Source: Pseudomonas sp. AL03
GTDB lineage: Bacteria > Pseudomonadota > Gammaproteobacteria > Pseudomonadales > Pseudomonadaceae
Direction: 5' to 3'
Assembly: GCF_029960815.1 (NCBI RefSeq)
Contig: NZ_JASBRE010000006.1
Coordinates: forward strand, 1-64,000
DNA length: 64,000 nucleotides
A program made the translations under genes and the position numbers. Numbering within the stretch: the stretch's first letter is position 1; each line of letters starts with the position of its first letter. Of the stretch, positions 10,387-20,781 are shown piece after piece. A model generated the notes under the pieces. It did no database searches, was not told the DNA's origin, and saw only the letters and a program-made list of their open reading frames with translations.

Positions 10387-10995
10387 ATGTCCGGTCCGAT
10401 CCTTTATATCCACGGTTTCAACAGCGCGCCTTCGTCGAAAAAGGCGACTCAGCTGATCGAAGTGATGGAACGTCTGGGCTTGAGCGATCAGTTGCGCGTT
10501 CCGGCCTTGCATCACCATCCCCGCGAGGCCATCGGTCAGCTAAACAACGCGATTGAGGCGCTGGGGCGGCCACTGCTGGTCGGCAGCTCACTCGGCGGCT
10601 ACTATGCGACTCACTTGGCCGAGCGCCATGGCCTCAAGGCCCTGTTGATCAACCCTGCCGTCAGCCCGCACCGGATGTTCGACGGGTTTCTGGGGACGCA
10701 GAAAAACCTGTATACCGATGAGGCCTGGGAATTGACCCACGACCATGTGGCGGCCCTGGCCGAGTTGGAAGTGCCGGCGCCCCAGGACCCGCAGCGGTAT
10801 CAGGTGTGGTTGCAGACCGGCGACGAAACGCTGGACTACCGCCTCGCCCAGCAGTATTACCGGGCCTGTGCCTTGCGCATCCAGGCCGGCGGCGACCATA
10901 GTTTCCAGGGTTTTGCCGCGCAACTTCCGGCAATGCTGAGTTTTGCCGGCATCGGCGCAGATTTGTATCAGGTGATCGATTTCACTGCACTGTGA
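10387..10995 (+). CDS. yqiA: YqiA-type alpha/beta-hydrolase esterase
   Basis: A 202-aa alpha/beta-hydrolase. The N-terminal 'ILYIHGFNSAPSSKK' gives the oxyanion region, GSSLGG (66-71) holds the nucleophile Ser68, and the late 'GGDHSFQGF' supplies the histidine. Family members hydrolyse short acyl esters; the natural substrate is unknown. ATG 10387 follows GGGAGC; the frame upstream runs through the inverted repeat and is not used. The gene lies just before parE, as in E. coli. Confidence 0.9.
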   Translation: MSGPILYIHGFNSAPSSKKATQLIEVMERLGLSDQLRVPALHHHPREAIGQLNNAIEALGRPLLVGSSLGGYYATHLAERHGLKALLINPAVSPHRMFDGFLGTQKNLYTDEAWELTHDHVAALAELEVPAPQDPQRYQVWLQTGDETLDYRLAQQYYRACALRIQAGGDHSFQGFAAQLPAMLSFAGIGADLYQVIDFTAL

Positions 10996-11050
10996 GTCGT
11001 CGCCTCTTTTTCACAGAACACTTTTTATAGAAGACGGACGACGAGACCCC

Positions 11051-12955
11051 ATGGCCACTCCCAGCGCTAGCTCTTATAACGCAGACGCCATCGAAGTCCT
11101 CTCGGGCCTCGACCCGGTGCGCAAACGCCCCGGCATGTACACCGACACCAGTCGGCCGAACCACCTCGCCCAGGAAGTCATCGACAACAGCGTCGACGAA
11201 GCCTTGGCCGGGCATGCGACCTCGGTGCAGGTCATCCTGCACGCCGATCACTCCCTGGAAGTCAGCGATGACGGCCGCGGCATGCCGGTGGATATCCACG
11301 CCGAAGAAGGCGTTTCGGGCGTCGAGCTGATCCTCACCAAGCTCCATGCGGGCGGCAAGTTTTCCAACAAGAACTACCAGTTCTCCGGCGGTCTGCACGG
11401 GGTGGGTATTTCCGTGGTCAACGCCTTGTCGAACGAAGTCCGGGTGCGCGTCAAGCGTGACGGCAACGAATACCAGATGACCTTCGCCAACGGTTACAAG
11501 AAAACCGAGCTGGAAGTCATTGGCACCGTCGGCAAGCGCAACACCGGTACCAGCGTGTTCTTCGCGCCGGACCCGAAGTACTTCGATTCGCCGAAATTCT
11601 CCATCAGCCGCCTCAAGCACGTGCTCAAGGCCAAGGCCGTTCTGTGTCCCGGGCTGCTGGTCAGTTTTGAAGACAAGGCCACCGGCGAGAAAGTCGAATG
11701 GCATTACGAAGACGGCCTGCGTTCCTACCTGGTCGACGCGGTCAGCGAATTCGAACGCCTGCCGGACGAACCGTTTTGCGGCAGTCTGGCCGGTAATAAA
11801 GAAGCGGTCGATTGGGCGCTGTTGTGGTTGCCGGAAGGTGGCGACAGCGTGCAGGAAAGCTACGTCAACCTGATCCCGACGGCTCAGGGCGGTACCCATG
11901 TCAACGGTCTGCGTCAGGGCTTGCTCGACGCGATGCGCGAGTTCTGCGAATTCCGCAGCCTGCTGCCACGCGGCGTGAAACTGGCGCCGGAAGACGTCTG
12001 GGAGCGCATCGCTTTCGTTCTGTCGATGAAAATGCAAGAGCCGCAATTCTCCGGCCAGACCAAAGAGCGTCTGTCGTCCCGTGAGGCGGCCGCGTTCGTT
12101 TCCGGGGTAGTCAAGGACGCGTTCAGCCTGTGGCTCAACGCCCACCCTGAAACCGGCATGCTGCTGGCGGAACTGGCGATCAACAATGCCGGCCGCCGTT
12201 TGAAGGCCAGCAAAAAGGTTGAGCGCAAGCGCATCACCGCAGGGCCAGCGCTGCCGGGCAAACTCGCTGACTGCGCCGGGCAAGACCCAATGCGCTCTGA
12301 ACTGTTCCTGGTCGAAGGTGATTCCGCCGGCGGTTCGGCCAAGCAGGCGCGGGACAAAGAGTTTCAAGCGATCCTGCCATTGCGTGGCAAGATTCTGAAC
12401 ACCTGGGAAGTCGACGGCAGCGAAGTGCTGGCCAGCCAGGAAGTGCACAACATCGCCGTGGCCATCGGTGTCGATCCAGGCTCGGCGGACATCGCCCAGC
12501 TGCGTTACGGCAAGATCTGCATCCTTGCCGACGCCGACTCCGATGGTCTGCACATCGCCACCTTGCTGTGCGCGTTGTTCGTCCAGCATTTCCGCCCGTT
12601 GGTGGATGCCGGTCACGTTTACGTCGCCATGCCGCCGCTGTACCGCATCGACTTGGGTAAAGAGATTTACTACGCCCTGGACGAAGCCGAACGCGATGGC
12701 ATCCTCGATCGTCTGGTGGCCGAGAAGAAACGTGGCAAGCCGCAGGTCACACGATTCAAAGGTCTGGGTGAAATGAATCCGCCGCAGCTGCGCGAAACCA
12801 CCATGGACCCGAACACTCGGCGTCTGGTGCAGCTGACGCTTGAAGATTACGACGCTACAGCTGAAATGATGGACATGCTGCTGGCGAAGAAACGCGCGGG
12901 TGATCGCAAATCCTGGCTGGAATCCAAAGGCAACCTGGCCGAGGTTCTTGGCTGA
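11051..12955 (+). CDS. parE: DNA topoisomerase IV subunit B (ParE)
   Basis: A 634-aa ATPase subunit of topoisomerase IV, which unlinks daughter chromosomes. In order: GHKL ATPase domain (about 1-220, with 'EVIDNSVDEA', 'DDGRGMP' and 'GGLHGVG'), transducer (220-390), TOPRIM domain with EGDSAGG (about 422-428) and DADSDG, and the C-terminal 'RFKGLGEM' region. The stop codon overlaps the ATG of the next gene by one base, so parE heads a parE - esterase - retropepsin - parC unit that brings both topoisomerase subunits under linked control. Confidence 0.98.
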   Translation: MATPSASSYNADAIEVLSGLDPVRKRPGMYTDTSRPNHLAQEVIDNSVDEALAGHATSVQVILHADHSLEVSDDGRGMPVDIHAEEGVSGVELILTKLHAGGKFSNKNYQFSGGLHGVGISVVNALSNEVRVRVKRDGNEYQMTFANGYKKTELEVIGTVGKRNTGTSVFFAPDPKYFDSPKFSISRLKHVLKAKAVLCPGLLVSFEDKATGEKVEWHYEDGLRSYLVDAVSEFERLPDEPFCGSLAGNKEAVDWALLWLPEGGDSVQESYVNLIPTAQGGTHVNGLRQGLLDAMREFCEFRSLLPRGVKLAPEDVWERIAFVLSMKMQEPQFSGQTKERLSSREAAAFVSGVVKDAFSLWLNAHPETGMLLAELAINNAGRRLKASKKVERKRITAGPALPGKLADCAGQDPMRSELFLVEGDSAGGSAKQARDKEFQAILPLRGKILNTWEVDGSEVLASQEVHNIAVAIGVDPGSADIAQLRYGKICILADADSDGLHIATLLCALFVQHFRPLVDAGHVYVAMPPLYRIDLGKEIYYALDEAERDGILDRLVAEKKRGKPQVTRFKGLGEMNPPQLRETTMDPNTRRLVQLTLEDYDATAEMMDMLLAKKRAGDRKSWLESKGNLAEVLG

Positions 12956-13944
12956 TGCGGGTTGGCTTTGCCCTGGCGTGTGCGTTACTGCTGACCTCGG
13001 TGACGGCGTTTGCCGAACCGGTACCGGAACTGCGCTTGTTGTCCGAGCATCCCGTTGACGGTATGCGCGGCGGCAATTTGTCGGGGCTGGCCCAATGTGG
13101 CAAGGATATGTGGACGGTGTCCGATCGCGATGATGATCAGATTTACCGCCTCGATACCCGCGATACCGTCTGGCAGGCTGAAACCGTGGGCATCGGCGTA
13201 CCTGCGGTGCCTGACAGCGATTTGCCCTGGGGGCTGCGTTCTCGGACCTGGGTGGCGTCGTTTGTCCGGGGCGGGGATCTGGATTTTGAAGGCATCGCCT
13301 GCGACAGCGCGGGTAATCGCTACATCGTCAGCGAATCCCATGCGGCGGTTCTGCAAGTGCCGCCCGTTGGGCCGACGTCCTGGCTGAAGATCTCGCCGAT
13401 GCTGATCCGCGAAGCACGGGCCAGTGGCATGCTGTTGCACTTCAATGCGCTGTTCGAAGGCCTGGCAATTAATCCTGCGGGTGACCAGTTATGGTTGGCC
13501 GCCGAGCGTGAGCGCCGCGGTTTGTTGTTGATCAAACGCAAGCAAACGGTCTGGGATTGCGATGGCGGCTGTGTGTTGCTGAGCGAAGCCGGGATGGACA
13601 TGCAGCCGGCGCAGTTTCCCAGCGCCAAAGCGGTCTCCCGGGATTTTTCCGATCTGTCATTGTTCAACGGCAAGCTGTTTACGCTTGAACGCAACGCCTT
13701 CGAAATATGTCGCCGCGACGTGGTAACGGCCAAGGTCGAGCGCTGTTGGTCGTTTGCCGACGAGGCGTTGCAGGAAAACCGCCGTTATCGACAAGCCTTT
13801 GGGCTGGTGGAAGCGTTGATCGTGGACGCCGACGGTGCCTGGATCGGTATCGACAACAACAACGGCACGCGTGCCGACGGCGAGAAACGTCCAATTGTCT
13901 GGCGCTTTGCCGCGCCTGAAGGTGGCTGGAGTGCCAAGCCATGA
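12955..13944 (+). CDS. secreted esterase-like phytase family protein
   Basis: A 329-aa preprotein with a signal peptide (about 1-20, 'SVTAFAEP') and a beta-propeller-like domain matching the 'esterase-like activity of phytase' family. Visible are 'GNLSGLAQCGKDMWTVSDRDDDQIYRLD', 'FEGIACD', 'FEGLAI' and the late 'GIDNNNGTRADGEKRPIVW'. It is probably periplasmic; the substrate is unknown. Tight overlaps on both sides (1 bp with parE, 4 bp with the next gene) place it in the parE-parC operon, although no link to topoisomerase function is known. Confidence 0.85.
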   Translation: MRVGFALACALLLTSVTAFAEPVPELRLLSEHPVDGMRGGNLSGLAQCGKDMWTVSDRDDDQIYRLDTRDTVWQAETVGIGVPAVPDSDLPWGLRSRTWVASFVRGGDLDFEGIACDSAGNRYIVSESHAAVLQVPPVGPTSWLKISPMLIREARASGMLLHFNALFEGLAINPAGDQLWLAAERERRGLLLIKRKQTVWDCDGGCVLLSEAGMDMQPAQFPSAKAVSRDFSDLSLFNGKLFTLERNAFEICRRDVVTAKVERCWSFADEALQENRRYRQAFGLVEALIVDADGAWIGIDNNNGTRADGEKRPIVWRFAAPEGGWSAKP

Positions 13945-14465
13945 GTCAGCAGCCACCGGGCAAACGCGCCGGTCGGGTATTGATGGTGCTGGCCTGGTGC
14001 GCGGCGCTGTTTCTGGCCACACGGTTTTTCGGCCAGTGGGAAGCACATCAGCAGAACCCTAATGTCGTGGTCAGCTCGGAGCAGGGCGAAGATTTTATCG
14101 AAGTGAAACTGGCAAGCAACAATCAGGGGCACTTCGTCGCCAGCGGCCAGATCAACGGCCAGCCGGTGGATTTCATGCTCGATACCGGAGCGACCGACGT
14201 GTCAGTCCCGGCGGAAATGGCCGAACGGCTGAAACTGGAAAAAGGTTTCGGGGTGACCCTGAGCACGGCCAATGGGCTGACCCAGGGCTATCGAACCCGC
14301 ATTGACCGGCTGCAACTGGGCGACATTGTGCTGCGTGATGTGCGCGCCCTCGTCGTGCCAGGCCTGGATGGCAAACAAGTGCTGCTCGGTATGAGCGCGC
14401 TGAACAAACTTGAATTTACCCAGCGCGGTGGCACCATGCTGCTGCGCCAGACAACGAACCAATGA
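13941..14465 (+). CDS. membrane-anchored retropepsin-like aspartic protease
   Basis: A 174-aa protein with an N-terminal membrane anchor (about 13-30) and a single clan AA aspartic protease domain of the TIGR02281 type. The active-site motif DTGATD starts at Asp81, and the flap/second-strand pattern '[13 protein letters not shown]' lies near the C-terminus. One DTG motif per chain implies a homodimer, as in retropepsins. The substrate is unknown. ATGA overlap with the upstream gene and 7 bp to parC show it is part of the operon. Confidence 0.87.
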   Translation: MSQQPPGKRAGRVLMVLAWCAALFLATRFFGQWEAHQQNPNVVVSSEQGEDFIEVKLASNNQGHFVASGQINGQPVDFMLDTGATDVSVPAEMAERLKLEKGFGVTLSTANGLTQGYRTRIDRLQLGDIVLRDVRALVVPGLDGKQVLLGMSALNKLEFTQRGGTMLLRQTTNQ

Positions 14466-14472
14466 GGCCCGC

Positions 14473-16740
14473 ATGAGCGACTCCCTTGATCTCAGCCTGG
14501 ACGGTGTAGAACGCCGGTCACTGGCTGACTTCACCGAAAATGCCTACCTCAACTACTCCATGTACGTGATCATGGACCGTGCCTTGCCGCATATCGGCGA
14601 TGGCCTGAAACCGGTACAGCGACGCATCATCTATGCGATGAGCGAGTTGGGGCTGGACGCCGATTCCAAGCACAAGAAGTCGGCGCGTACCGTCGGTGAC
14701 GTGCTCGGTAAGTTCCACCCGCACGGCGATTCGGCCTGCTACGAAGCCATGGTCCTGATGGCCCAGCCGTTCAGTTACCGCTACACGCTGGTTGACGGCC
14801 AGGGTAACTGGGGTGCGCCGGATGATCCCAAGTCCTTCGCCGCCATGCGTTACACCGAGGCGCGGTTGTCGCGTTATTCCGAAGTGCTGCTCAGCGAGCT
14901 GGGCCAGGGCACTGCGGACTGGGGCCCGAACTTCGACGGCACGCTCGACGAGCCGCTGGTGTTGCCGGCGCGTTTGCCGAACATCCTGCTCAACGGCACC
15001 ACCGGCATCGCCGTGGGCATGGCCACCGACGTACCGCCACACAATCTGCGCGAAGTCGCGGCAGCGTGCGTGCGTTTGCTCGATGAGCCCAAAGCCACGG
15101 TCGAACAGCTCTGCGAACACATTCAGGGCCCGGATTACCCGACCGAAGCGGAAATCATCACGCCCCGCGCCGATCTGCTGAAAATGTACGAAACCGGCAA
15201 GGGTTCGGTGCGCATGCGCGCCGTGTACCACATTGAAGACGGCGACATCATCGTTACCGCGCTGCCGCATCAGGTCTCCGGTGCCAAGGTGCTGGAGCAG
15301 ATCGCGGCCATGATGCAGGCCAAGCCGTCCAAGGCCCCACAGATCGCTGACCTGCGGGACGAATCCGACCACGAAAACCCGTGCCGGATCGTGATTATTC
15401 CGGGCGCACGCAAAAACTTTGACCACGATGCGCTGATGCAGCACCTGTTCGCCAGCACCGAGCTGGAGTCGAGCTATCGGGTCAACATCAACATCATCGG
15501 TCTGGACGGCAAGCCGCAGTTGAAAAACCTGCGTGCGTTGCTGGTGGAGTGGCTGGAGTTCCGCGTCAACACCGTGCGCCGCCGCCTGCAATTCCGCCTC
15601 GACAAGGTCGAGCGCCGCCTGCACCTGTTGGACGGTTTGTTGATCGCGTACCTCAACCTGGATGAAGTGATTCACATCATCCGTACCGAGGAACACCCGA
15701 AAGCGGCGCTGATCGCGCGTTTCGCCCTGAGCGAAATCCAGGCCGATTACATTCTTGACACCCGTTTGCGTCAGTTGGCGCGACTGGAAGAAATGAAGCT
15801 GCGTGCCGAGCAGGATGAACTGCTCAAGGAGCAGGCCAAGCTGCAAGCCCTGCTGGGTAGTGAAGCCAAGCTGAAAAAACTGGTACGCACCGAACTGATC
15901 AAGGACGCCGAAACCTACGGAGACGACCGTCGTTCACCCATCGTCGAGCGCACCGAATCCAAGGCCCTGACCGAGCATGATCTGCTGCCGAACGAGAAAG
16001 TGACCGTCGTCCTGTCGGAAAAAGGCTGGGTTCGTTCTGCCAAAGGGCACGAAATCGACGCCACCGGGCTTTCCTACAAGGCCGGGGATGGTTTCAAGGC
16101 CTTGGCGCCCGGTCGCTCCAACCAGTTTGCGGTGTTTATCGACTCCACCGGTCGCAGCTATTCCGTGGCCGCCCACACGTTGCCATCGGCCCGTGGCCAG
16201 GGCGAACCGCTGACCGGTCGTCTGACGCCGCCACCCGGGGCGAGCTTCGAATGCGTGCTGATGCCGGAAGACGATTCGCTGTATGTGATCGCGTCTGACG
16301 CCGGTTACGGGTTCGTGGTCAAGGGTGAAGACCTGCAAGCCAAGAACAAGGCGGGCAAGGCGTTGTTGAGCCTGCCGAACAATGCCAAGGTGATTCTGCC
16401 GCGGCCGGTGGCTGATCGTGAGCAAAACTGGCTGGCCTCGGTGACCACCGAAGGTCGCCTGCTGATCTTCAAGATCAGCGATCTGCCACAATTAGGTAAG
16501 GGCAAAGGCAACAAGATCATCGGGATCTCCGGTGAGCGTGTCGCCAGTCGCGAAGAATATGTCACGGACATCGCGGTACTGCCGGATGGCGCCACGTTGG
16601 TGCTGCAGGCCGGAAAACGTACCTTGTCACTGAAAGCAGACGACCTCGAACACTACAAAGGTGAACGTGGGCGTCGTGGTAACAAACTGCCACGTGGCTT
16701 TCAGAGGGTAGATGCGCTGCTCGTCGAAAACCTCAATTAA
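14473..16740 (+). CDS. parC: DNA topoisomerase IV subunit A (ParC)
   Basis: A 755-aa DNA-cleaving subunit of topoisomerase IV. Catalytic Tyr127 lies in '[11 protein letters not shown]'. The quinolone-resistance region carries Ser87 and Glu91 in '[12 protein letters not shown]', the residues I associate with a susceptible enzyme. The winged-helix, tower and coiled-coil (about 440-480) regions and the C-terminal beta-pinwheel are all present. ATG 14473 is 7 bp after the protease gene's stop; the longer frame overlaps that gene without need. Confidence 0.98.
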   Translation: MSDSLDLSLDGVERRSLADFTENAYLNYSMYVIMDRALPHIGDGLKPVQRRIIYAMSELGLDADSKHKKSARTVGDVLGKFHPHGDSACYEAMVLMAQPFSYRYTLVDGQGNWGAPDDPKSFAAMRYTEARLSRYSEVLLSELGQGTADWGPNFDGTLDEPLVLPARLPNILLNGTTGIAVGMATDVPPHNLREVAAACVRLLDEPKATVEQLCEHIQGPDYPTEAEIITPRADLLKMYETGKGSVRMRAVYHIEDGDIIVTALPHQVSGAKVLEQIAAMMQAKPSKAPQIADLRDESDHENPCRIVIIPGARKNFDHDALMQHLFASTELESSYRVNINIIGLDGKPQLKNLRALLVEWLEFRVNTVRRRLQFRLDKVERRLHLLDGLLIAYLNLDEVIHIIRTEEHPKAALIARFALSEIQADYILDTRLRQLARLEEMKLRAEQDELLKEQAKLQALLGSEAKLKKLVRTELIKDAETYGDDRRSPIVERTESKALTEHDLLPNEKVTVVLSEKGWVRSAKGHEIDATGLSYKAGDGFKALAPGRSNQFAVFIDSTGRSYSVAAHTLPSARGQGEPLTGRLTPPPGASFECVLMPEDDSLYVIASDAGYGFVVKGEDLQAKNKAGKALLSLPNNAKVILPRPVADREQNWLASVTTEGRLLIFKISDLPQLGKGKGNKIIGISGERVASREEYVTDIAVLPDGATLVLQAGKRTLSLKADDLEHYKGERGRRGNKLPRGFQRVDALLVENLN

Positions 16741-16916
16741 GCGTCCTAGAGCGCTCGATCTACGATTTAACGCGTAGATCGACACTTTGGCGCTGGAGTC
16801 GGAACGCATATTCACGGATGATATGGCCTTTCAAGCGCCGGCGTGGCCGAGCGTTCTTCATATTTATTGAGTATTTTCACTGTGGTTAGCCTTGTGGCAA
16901 CCACCTGGATGGGACG

Positions 16917-17630
16917 ATGACTGCTCTGCGCCTTCCTTTTATTTTGATGCTCGCTGGCGTTCTTGGCCTGGCGGGTTGCAGCGTTCACCAACCGGTGTCG
17001 CTGTATCAACTGGACAGTGGAAGCCCAGCTCAGCCTGCGCAAAGCGCGGGCATGGCTGTATTGCTGGGTCCGGTAACGGTGGCTGATTACCTGCAACGCG
17101 AAACGTTGTTGCAACGACAGCCGGATGGCAGCCTGCAAGCTTCGACTGATGGTCGCTGGGCGGGTAGCCTGTCGTCCGATATCGATCAGTTGTTGCTGCG
17201 TCAGGTAGCGGGGCATCTGGACAGCCAGCGCGTGGTGCTGGCGCCTGCGACAGTGGGCTTCACGCCGGATGTACAGGTTCTTCTGACGATTACTCGTCTG
17301 GACTCGGGTGAGGCGCAACCGGCGATCCTTGATGCGCAATGGCGTCTGATCGACCGTCGGGGCCAGGTTCGCGATAACCGCATCATTCATCTGCAGGAAC
17401 AGCATGCCGGTGGAACGGCGGCTCAGGTTCAGGCTCAGGGTGTATTGCTGCAGCGTCTGGCCGGGCAACTGTCGACGGCGCTCAAGCCACTGGCCAATCA
17501 GCCACCGATCGCCGAAGCACCAAAAAAGCCGGCTACCAAGCCTGTCGCGCCTGCGGCGGAGCAGGGAAAACAACCGAAGATCCCGATGGCTTCGCCGATC
17601 CGGACCGATATGGAAGTGTTCAGGTTCTAA
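16917..17630 (+). CDS. PqiC/YmbA-type lipoprotein
   Basis: A 237-aa lipoprotein with lipobox LAGC (Cys21) and the beta-rich domain of the PqiC/ABC-transport auxiliary family ('LLGPVTVADYLQRETLLQR', then 'LLLRQVAGHL'). Relatives work with MCE (PqiB/YebT) lipid-transport systems between the membranes, but no mce or ABC genes are adjacent, so the partner is unknown. The C-terminal 50 residues are Pro/Ala/Lys-rich and probably disordered. It is a separate unit, 176 bp after parC, followed by a terminator. Confidence 0.82.
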   Translation: MTALRLPFILMLAGVLGLAGCSVHQPVSLYQLDSGSPAQPAQSAGMAVLLGPVTVADYLQRETLLQRQPDGSLQASTDGRWAGSLSSDIDQLLLRQVAGHLDSQRVVLAPATVGFTPDVQVLLTITRLDSGEAQPAILDAQWRLIDRRGQVRDNRIIHLQEQHAGGTAAQVQAQGVLLQRLAGQLSTALKPLANQPPIAEAPKKPATKPVAPAAEQGKQPKIPMASPIRTDMEVFRF

Positions 17631-17648
17631 TGCTTGGATTGATCCAAA

Positions 17649-17676
17649 GCAAAGCCCGCCATGTGCGGGCTTTGTT
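17649..17676 (+). terminator. terminator after PqiC-type gene
   Basis: Stem AAAGCCCGC / GCGGGCTTT around CATGT, followed by a T-rich tail. Confidence 0.75.
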
Positions 17677-17695
17677 GTTTCTGCCGTTCGGTGAT

Positions 17696-17829
17696 GATCG
17701 TTCCCACGCTCTGCGTGGGAATGCAGCCCGTGACGCTCTGCGTCACATCGGTGCCAGGCGGTGAGTTGAGGTGAGGCTGGAACGCGGAGCGTCCCTGGAG
17801 GCATTCCCACGCAGAGCGTGGGAACGATC
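17696..17829. repeat. REP-like palindromic doublet (second copy)
   Basis: The outer arms GATCGTTCCCACGCTCTGCG and CGCAGAGCGTGGGAACGATC are exact inverses. The centre is longer and more diverged than in the copy at 5888-5994. It lies between two convergent genes. Confidence 0.85.
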
Positions 17830-17876
17830 AGCCCGCAGACGATCACTCGTGTGCGGGCTTCTTTATAACGAGGCGA

Positions 17877-19409
17877 CTACGCCCGACGCTCATGCATCCG
17901 CGCCAGTTGTCGCTCGAGCATCGACGGATAAGGCTCCATCAGCCGCTCTACACAGCAAGCGCCTTCCGGGCTCGCGATCGGGCGGATCCGTGCGCGCTGG
18001 CGGATCAGCGCGTCGTCACCGATCTTGCGCTCCACCAGCAGCAGGTTGCGGCTGTGTTGCGACAGGGCCAGCGCATCCTGAGCGGTTTCGGTCAGCAGCA
18101 GATCAATCTGGCTCAAGCCGAACAGCTCGTCACCCAGGGTCAGGCCCAGCTGCAATTGCAGGGTGATGCCGCTGTCGGCGACTTCGATCTGCAGCTGATG
18201 GCCCAGCGCTCGCAACAACTCACCGCAGCAGATGGCGTTGGTCAGGTAGTCGTCGCCGCTGTCTTCGGTGTGGAACAGCATCAGCGTGCTTCCATCGTTA
18301 AGGGTGTGCAGTTCGCTCTGGTAGAGCGAGGCGGCCTGATCGAGGCAGTCGCGATAGCGTTTGAGCAATTCTTCCAGGCGTGTGCGGGGCAGGCGACGCA
18401 GCTGATCCTGAGCACCCAGTTGCACGGCCAGTACCGCGCTGTGCTGCGGAACGTTCGAGATCTGTGGTTTCGCTGCCGGCTTCGGCGCGCTGTTTGCCGA
18501 GTCATCACGCAGGTCGGCAAACGGATCTTCGTCATCCTCATCGTCTTCGACAGTACTGACAATTTGCCGTGGGGCTGGCTTGAGGCCTGCCACCGGTCGG
18601 GTTTCGTCAAAGCTTGGATCGCGCAGGTTACGCACTTCGAAGGCCGGATCGGCCTCGTCGCTGTCGTAATCGCTGTCATCGAACTCGGGTTCCGGCTCCG
18701 GTTCCGGCTCGGCCGGCTCCGGTGCGAAGTTGGCGTGCAGCTGGCGAGCCAGGTCACCGATCTCATCCTGACGCTCGGTGGCCGGGGTGTATTCGTCGAT
18801 ATTGCGCAGCCACACCCGCAATTGCAGCAGCGGTGTGGAGAGGTGCCGGCCCAGACGCAGGCTCAGTGCCAGGGACAGCGCCAGCAGAATCGCGCTCAAA
18901 ATGCCCATGCTTTGCAGGCTGATGGTCATCGGCTGCTGGAACTGATCCATATCCAGGCTGATGCGCAGTTGCCCGGCGGTGACATCCTGGAACGTGATCT
19001 TGCTCTGGTACATGCCTTCGGCTTCGCTCAGCAGGCTGTGCTTGGGGCGCTGACCGGCTTCGGCGAGGATGCGGTTATCCACGCTGTAGATGGCGGCGTG
19101 GGCCACCAGCTTGTTTTTGGTCAGGTTGTTGAGCAACACGTTGAGGCTGAGGATGTCGTTGGACACCAACAGCTCCGTGGCGGACGTGGCGGTCTGCGTG
19201 GTCAGGCTCTCGCCCAGGGCATCGGCCTGCTCGTGCATGGCCTGCTTGAACTGCAAACCCATCACACAGGCATAGATCACCAGGGCCAGAGCGACCAGGA
19301 TCACGTTATGGCTGGCGATGCGTAATGCAATCGGTACACGGCGGTGGCGCAGTGCACGGAAGATCAGCAGAAAGAAGTTATCGGTTTTTACTGGCGTGGG
19401 CCGGTTCAC
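17877..19409 (-). CDS. SMP/AhpA-like membrane protein, HAMP and degenerate cyclase-like domain
   Basis: A 510-aa inner-membrane protein. TM1 (about 34-53), a periplasmic sensor region (54-164), TM2 (165-186), a HAMP-like segment (187-233), a highly acidic linker with a Pro-Glu repeat (230-320), then a globular domain (323-465). The last domain has the layout of a class III nucleotidyl cyclase: 'VLAVQLG', 'ELLKRYRDCL', 'LNDGSTLMLF', 'LQLGLTLG' and 'AQDALALS...LLLVE'. The first metal-binding Asp is missing, so it is probably inactive. E. coli SMP (YtjB) also lies divergent from serB, supporting the family call. Start is GTG at 19409. Function unknown. Confidence 0.75.
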   Translation of the reverse strand: MNRPTPVKTDNFFLLIFRALRHRRVPIALRIASHNVILVALALVIYACVMGLQFKQAMHEQADALGESLTTQTATSATELLVSNDILSLNVLLNNLTKNKLVAHAAIYSVDNRILAEAGQRPKHSLLSEAEGMYQSKITFQDVTAGQLRISLDMDQFQQPMTISLQSMGILSAILLALSLALSLRLGRHLSTPLLQLRVWLRNIDEYTPATERQDEIGDLARQLHANFAPEPAEPEPEPEPEFDDSDYDSDEADPAFEVRNLRDPSFDETRPVAGLKPAPRQIVSTVEDDEDDEDPFADLRDDSANSAPKPAAKPQISNVPQHSAVLAVQLGAQDQLRRLPRTRLEELLKRYRDCLDQAASLYQSELHTLNDGSTLMLFHTEDSGDDYLTNAICCGELLRALGHQLQIEVADSGITLQLQLGLTLGDELFGLSQIDLLLTETAQDALALSQHSRNLLLVERKIGDDALIRQRARIRPIASPEGACCVERLMEPYPSMLERQLARMHERRA

Positions 19410-19544
19410 TTGAGCTCGGCTCTTTTGTCCGTGAAGTTGACGCGCAGTATAGCGACAGGCCCTAGACCGTCAAAGCGCTCACGGTGCCCGATGGCCACTG
19501 AAAGTGGGTAGAATGCGGTTTTTTTCCACCTGCGGGGGTGCGCC

Positions 19545-20759
19545 TTGCGCGAAATCGTCCTGATAAACATCACGGGAGTCGACCGTCCGGGTCTGACTGC
19601 GGCCATTACCGGTGTTCTGGCCCAGGGTGGTGTGAACATTCTCGACATTGGTCAGGCAGTGATCCACGACACCTTGTCGTTCGGCATCCTGGTTGAAATT
19701 CCTGACACCGAGCAAGGCAAGTCGGTGCTCAAGGACATCCTGTTTACGGCTTACAAGCTCGATCAGCAAGTGCGTTTCACGCCGGTGTCCGAAGAGGATT
19801 ATCAGCAGTGGGTCGGCAATCAGGGCAAGAAACGCCACATCGTGACCCTGTTGACCCGCAAAGTGACCGCCGGGCAACTGCAGGCCGTGAGTTCGATCAC
19901 CGCCAAATATGGCCTGAACATCGACCACATCGATCGTCTGTCCGGGCGCATGCCGCTGGACACTCCGGCCGATCAGGGCAAGGGCTGCATCGAGTTTTCC
20001 GTTCGTGGTGAAGCGGCTGATCCGCAAGCGCTGCGGGCCGAATTCCTCAGCGTCGCTCAAGAACTGAACGTCGACATCGCCTTCCAGGAAGATTCGCTGT
20101 TCCGCCGCAACCGTCGTCTGGCGGTGTTCGACATGGACTCGACGCTGATCGAAGCCGAAGTCATCGACGAACTGGCCAAGGCTGCCGGCGTGGGCGATCA
20201 GGTTTCTGCGATCACCGAACGGGCGATGTCCGGCGAATTGGACTTCCGCGCCAGCTTCAAGGAGCGCCTGGCCTTGCTCAAAGGGCTGGACGTCAGCGTG
20301 CTGGACTCGATCGGCGCCTCCCTGCGCCTGACCGAAGGCGCTGAAACCCTGTTCGCCGAACTCAAACGCCTGGGCTACAAGACGGCGATTCTGTCGGGCG
20401 GCTTCACCTACTTCGCCAAGCAACTGCAGGCCAAACTGGGTATCGACTATGTGTTCGCCAACGAACTGGAAGTGGTCGACGGCAAGGTCACCGGCGTGGC
20501 GGTCGAGCCGATTGTTGACGCGCAGCGCAAGGCCGATCTGCTGAAAGAACTGGCGCACAAGGAAGGCTTGCGTCTGGAGCAGACCATCGCCGTTGGCGAC
20601 GGTGCCAACGATTTGCCGATGCTGGCGATTGCCGGGTTGGGCGTGGCGTTCCGTGCCAAGCCGCTGGTGAAGCAGTCGGCGAAGCAGGCAATTTCCACCC
20701 TTGGGCTGGATGGCGTGCTGTATCTGCTGGGATTCCGGGATCGTGACGGGCAACTCTGA
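19545..20759 (+). CDS. serB: phosphoserine phosphatase SerB
   Basis: A 404-aa HAD-superfamily enzyme for the last step of serine synthesis. Two ACT-like regulatory domains (about 1-85 and 95-180) precede the catalytic domain. The nucleophile motif DMDST is at 196-200, 'LSGGFT' is motif II, and 'GDGANDLPML' is the metal motif. The double-ACT form explains a length well over the E. coli enzyme (322 aa). The start is TTG at 19545. It is divergent from the SMP-like gene and followed by a large inverted repeat. Confidence 0.96.
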   Translation: MREIVLINITGVDRPGLTAAITGVLAQGGVNILDIGQAVIHDTLSFGILVEIPDTEQGKSVLKDILFTAYKLDQQVRFTPVSEEDYQQWVGNQGKKRHIVTLLTRKVTAGQLQAVSSITAKYGLNIDHIDRLSGRMPLDTPADQGKGCIEFSVRGEAADPQALRAEFLSVAQELNVDIAFQEDSLFRRNRRLAVFDMDSTLIEAEVIDELAKAAGVGDQVSAITERAMSGELDFRASFKERLALLKGLDVSVLDSIGASLRLTEGAETLFAELKRLGYKTAILSGGFTYFAKQLQAKLGIDYVFANELEVVDGKVTGVAVEPIVDAQRKADLLKELAHKEGLRLEQTIAVGDGANDLPMLAIAGLGVAFRAKPLVKQSAKQAISTLGLDGVLYLLGFRDRDGQL

Positions 20760-20781
20760 AATCTGGGCTGCCTGATCGGGC

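Noticed and set aside
10982..12616. 544-codon minus-strand ORF opposite parE
   Set aside because: Shadow of parE; codon pattern follows the third positions of the real gene.
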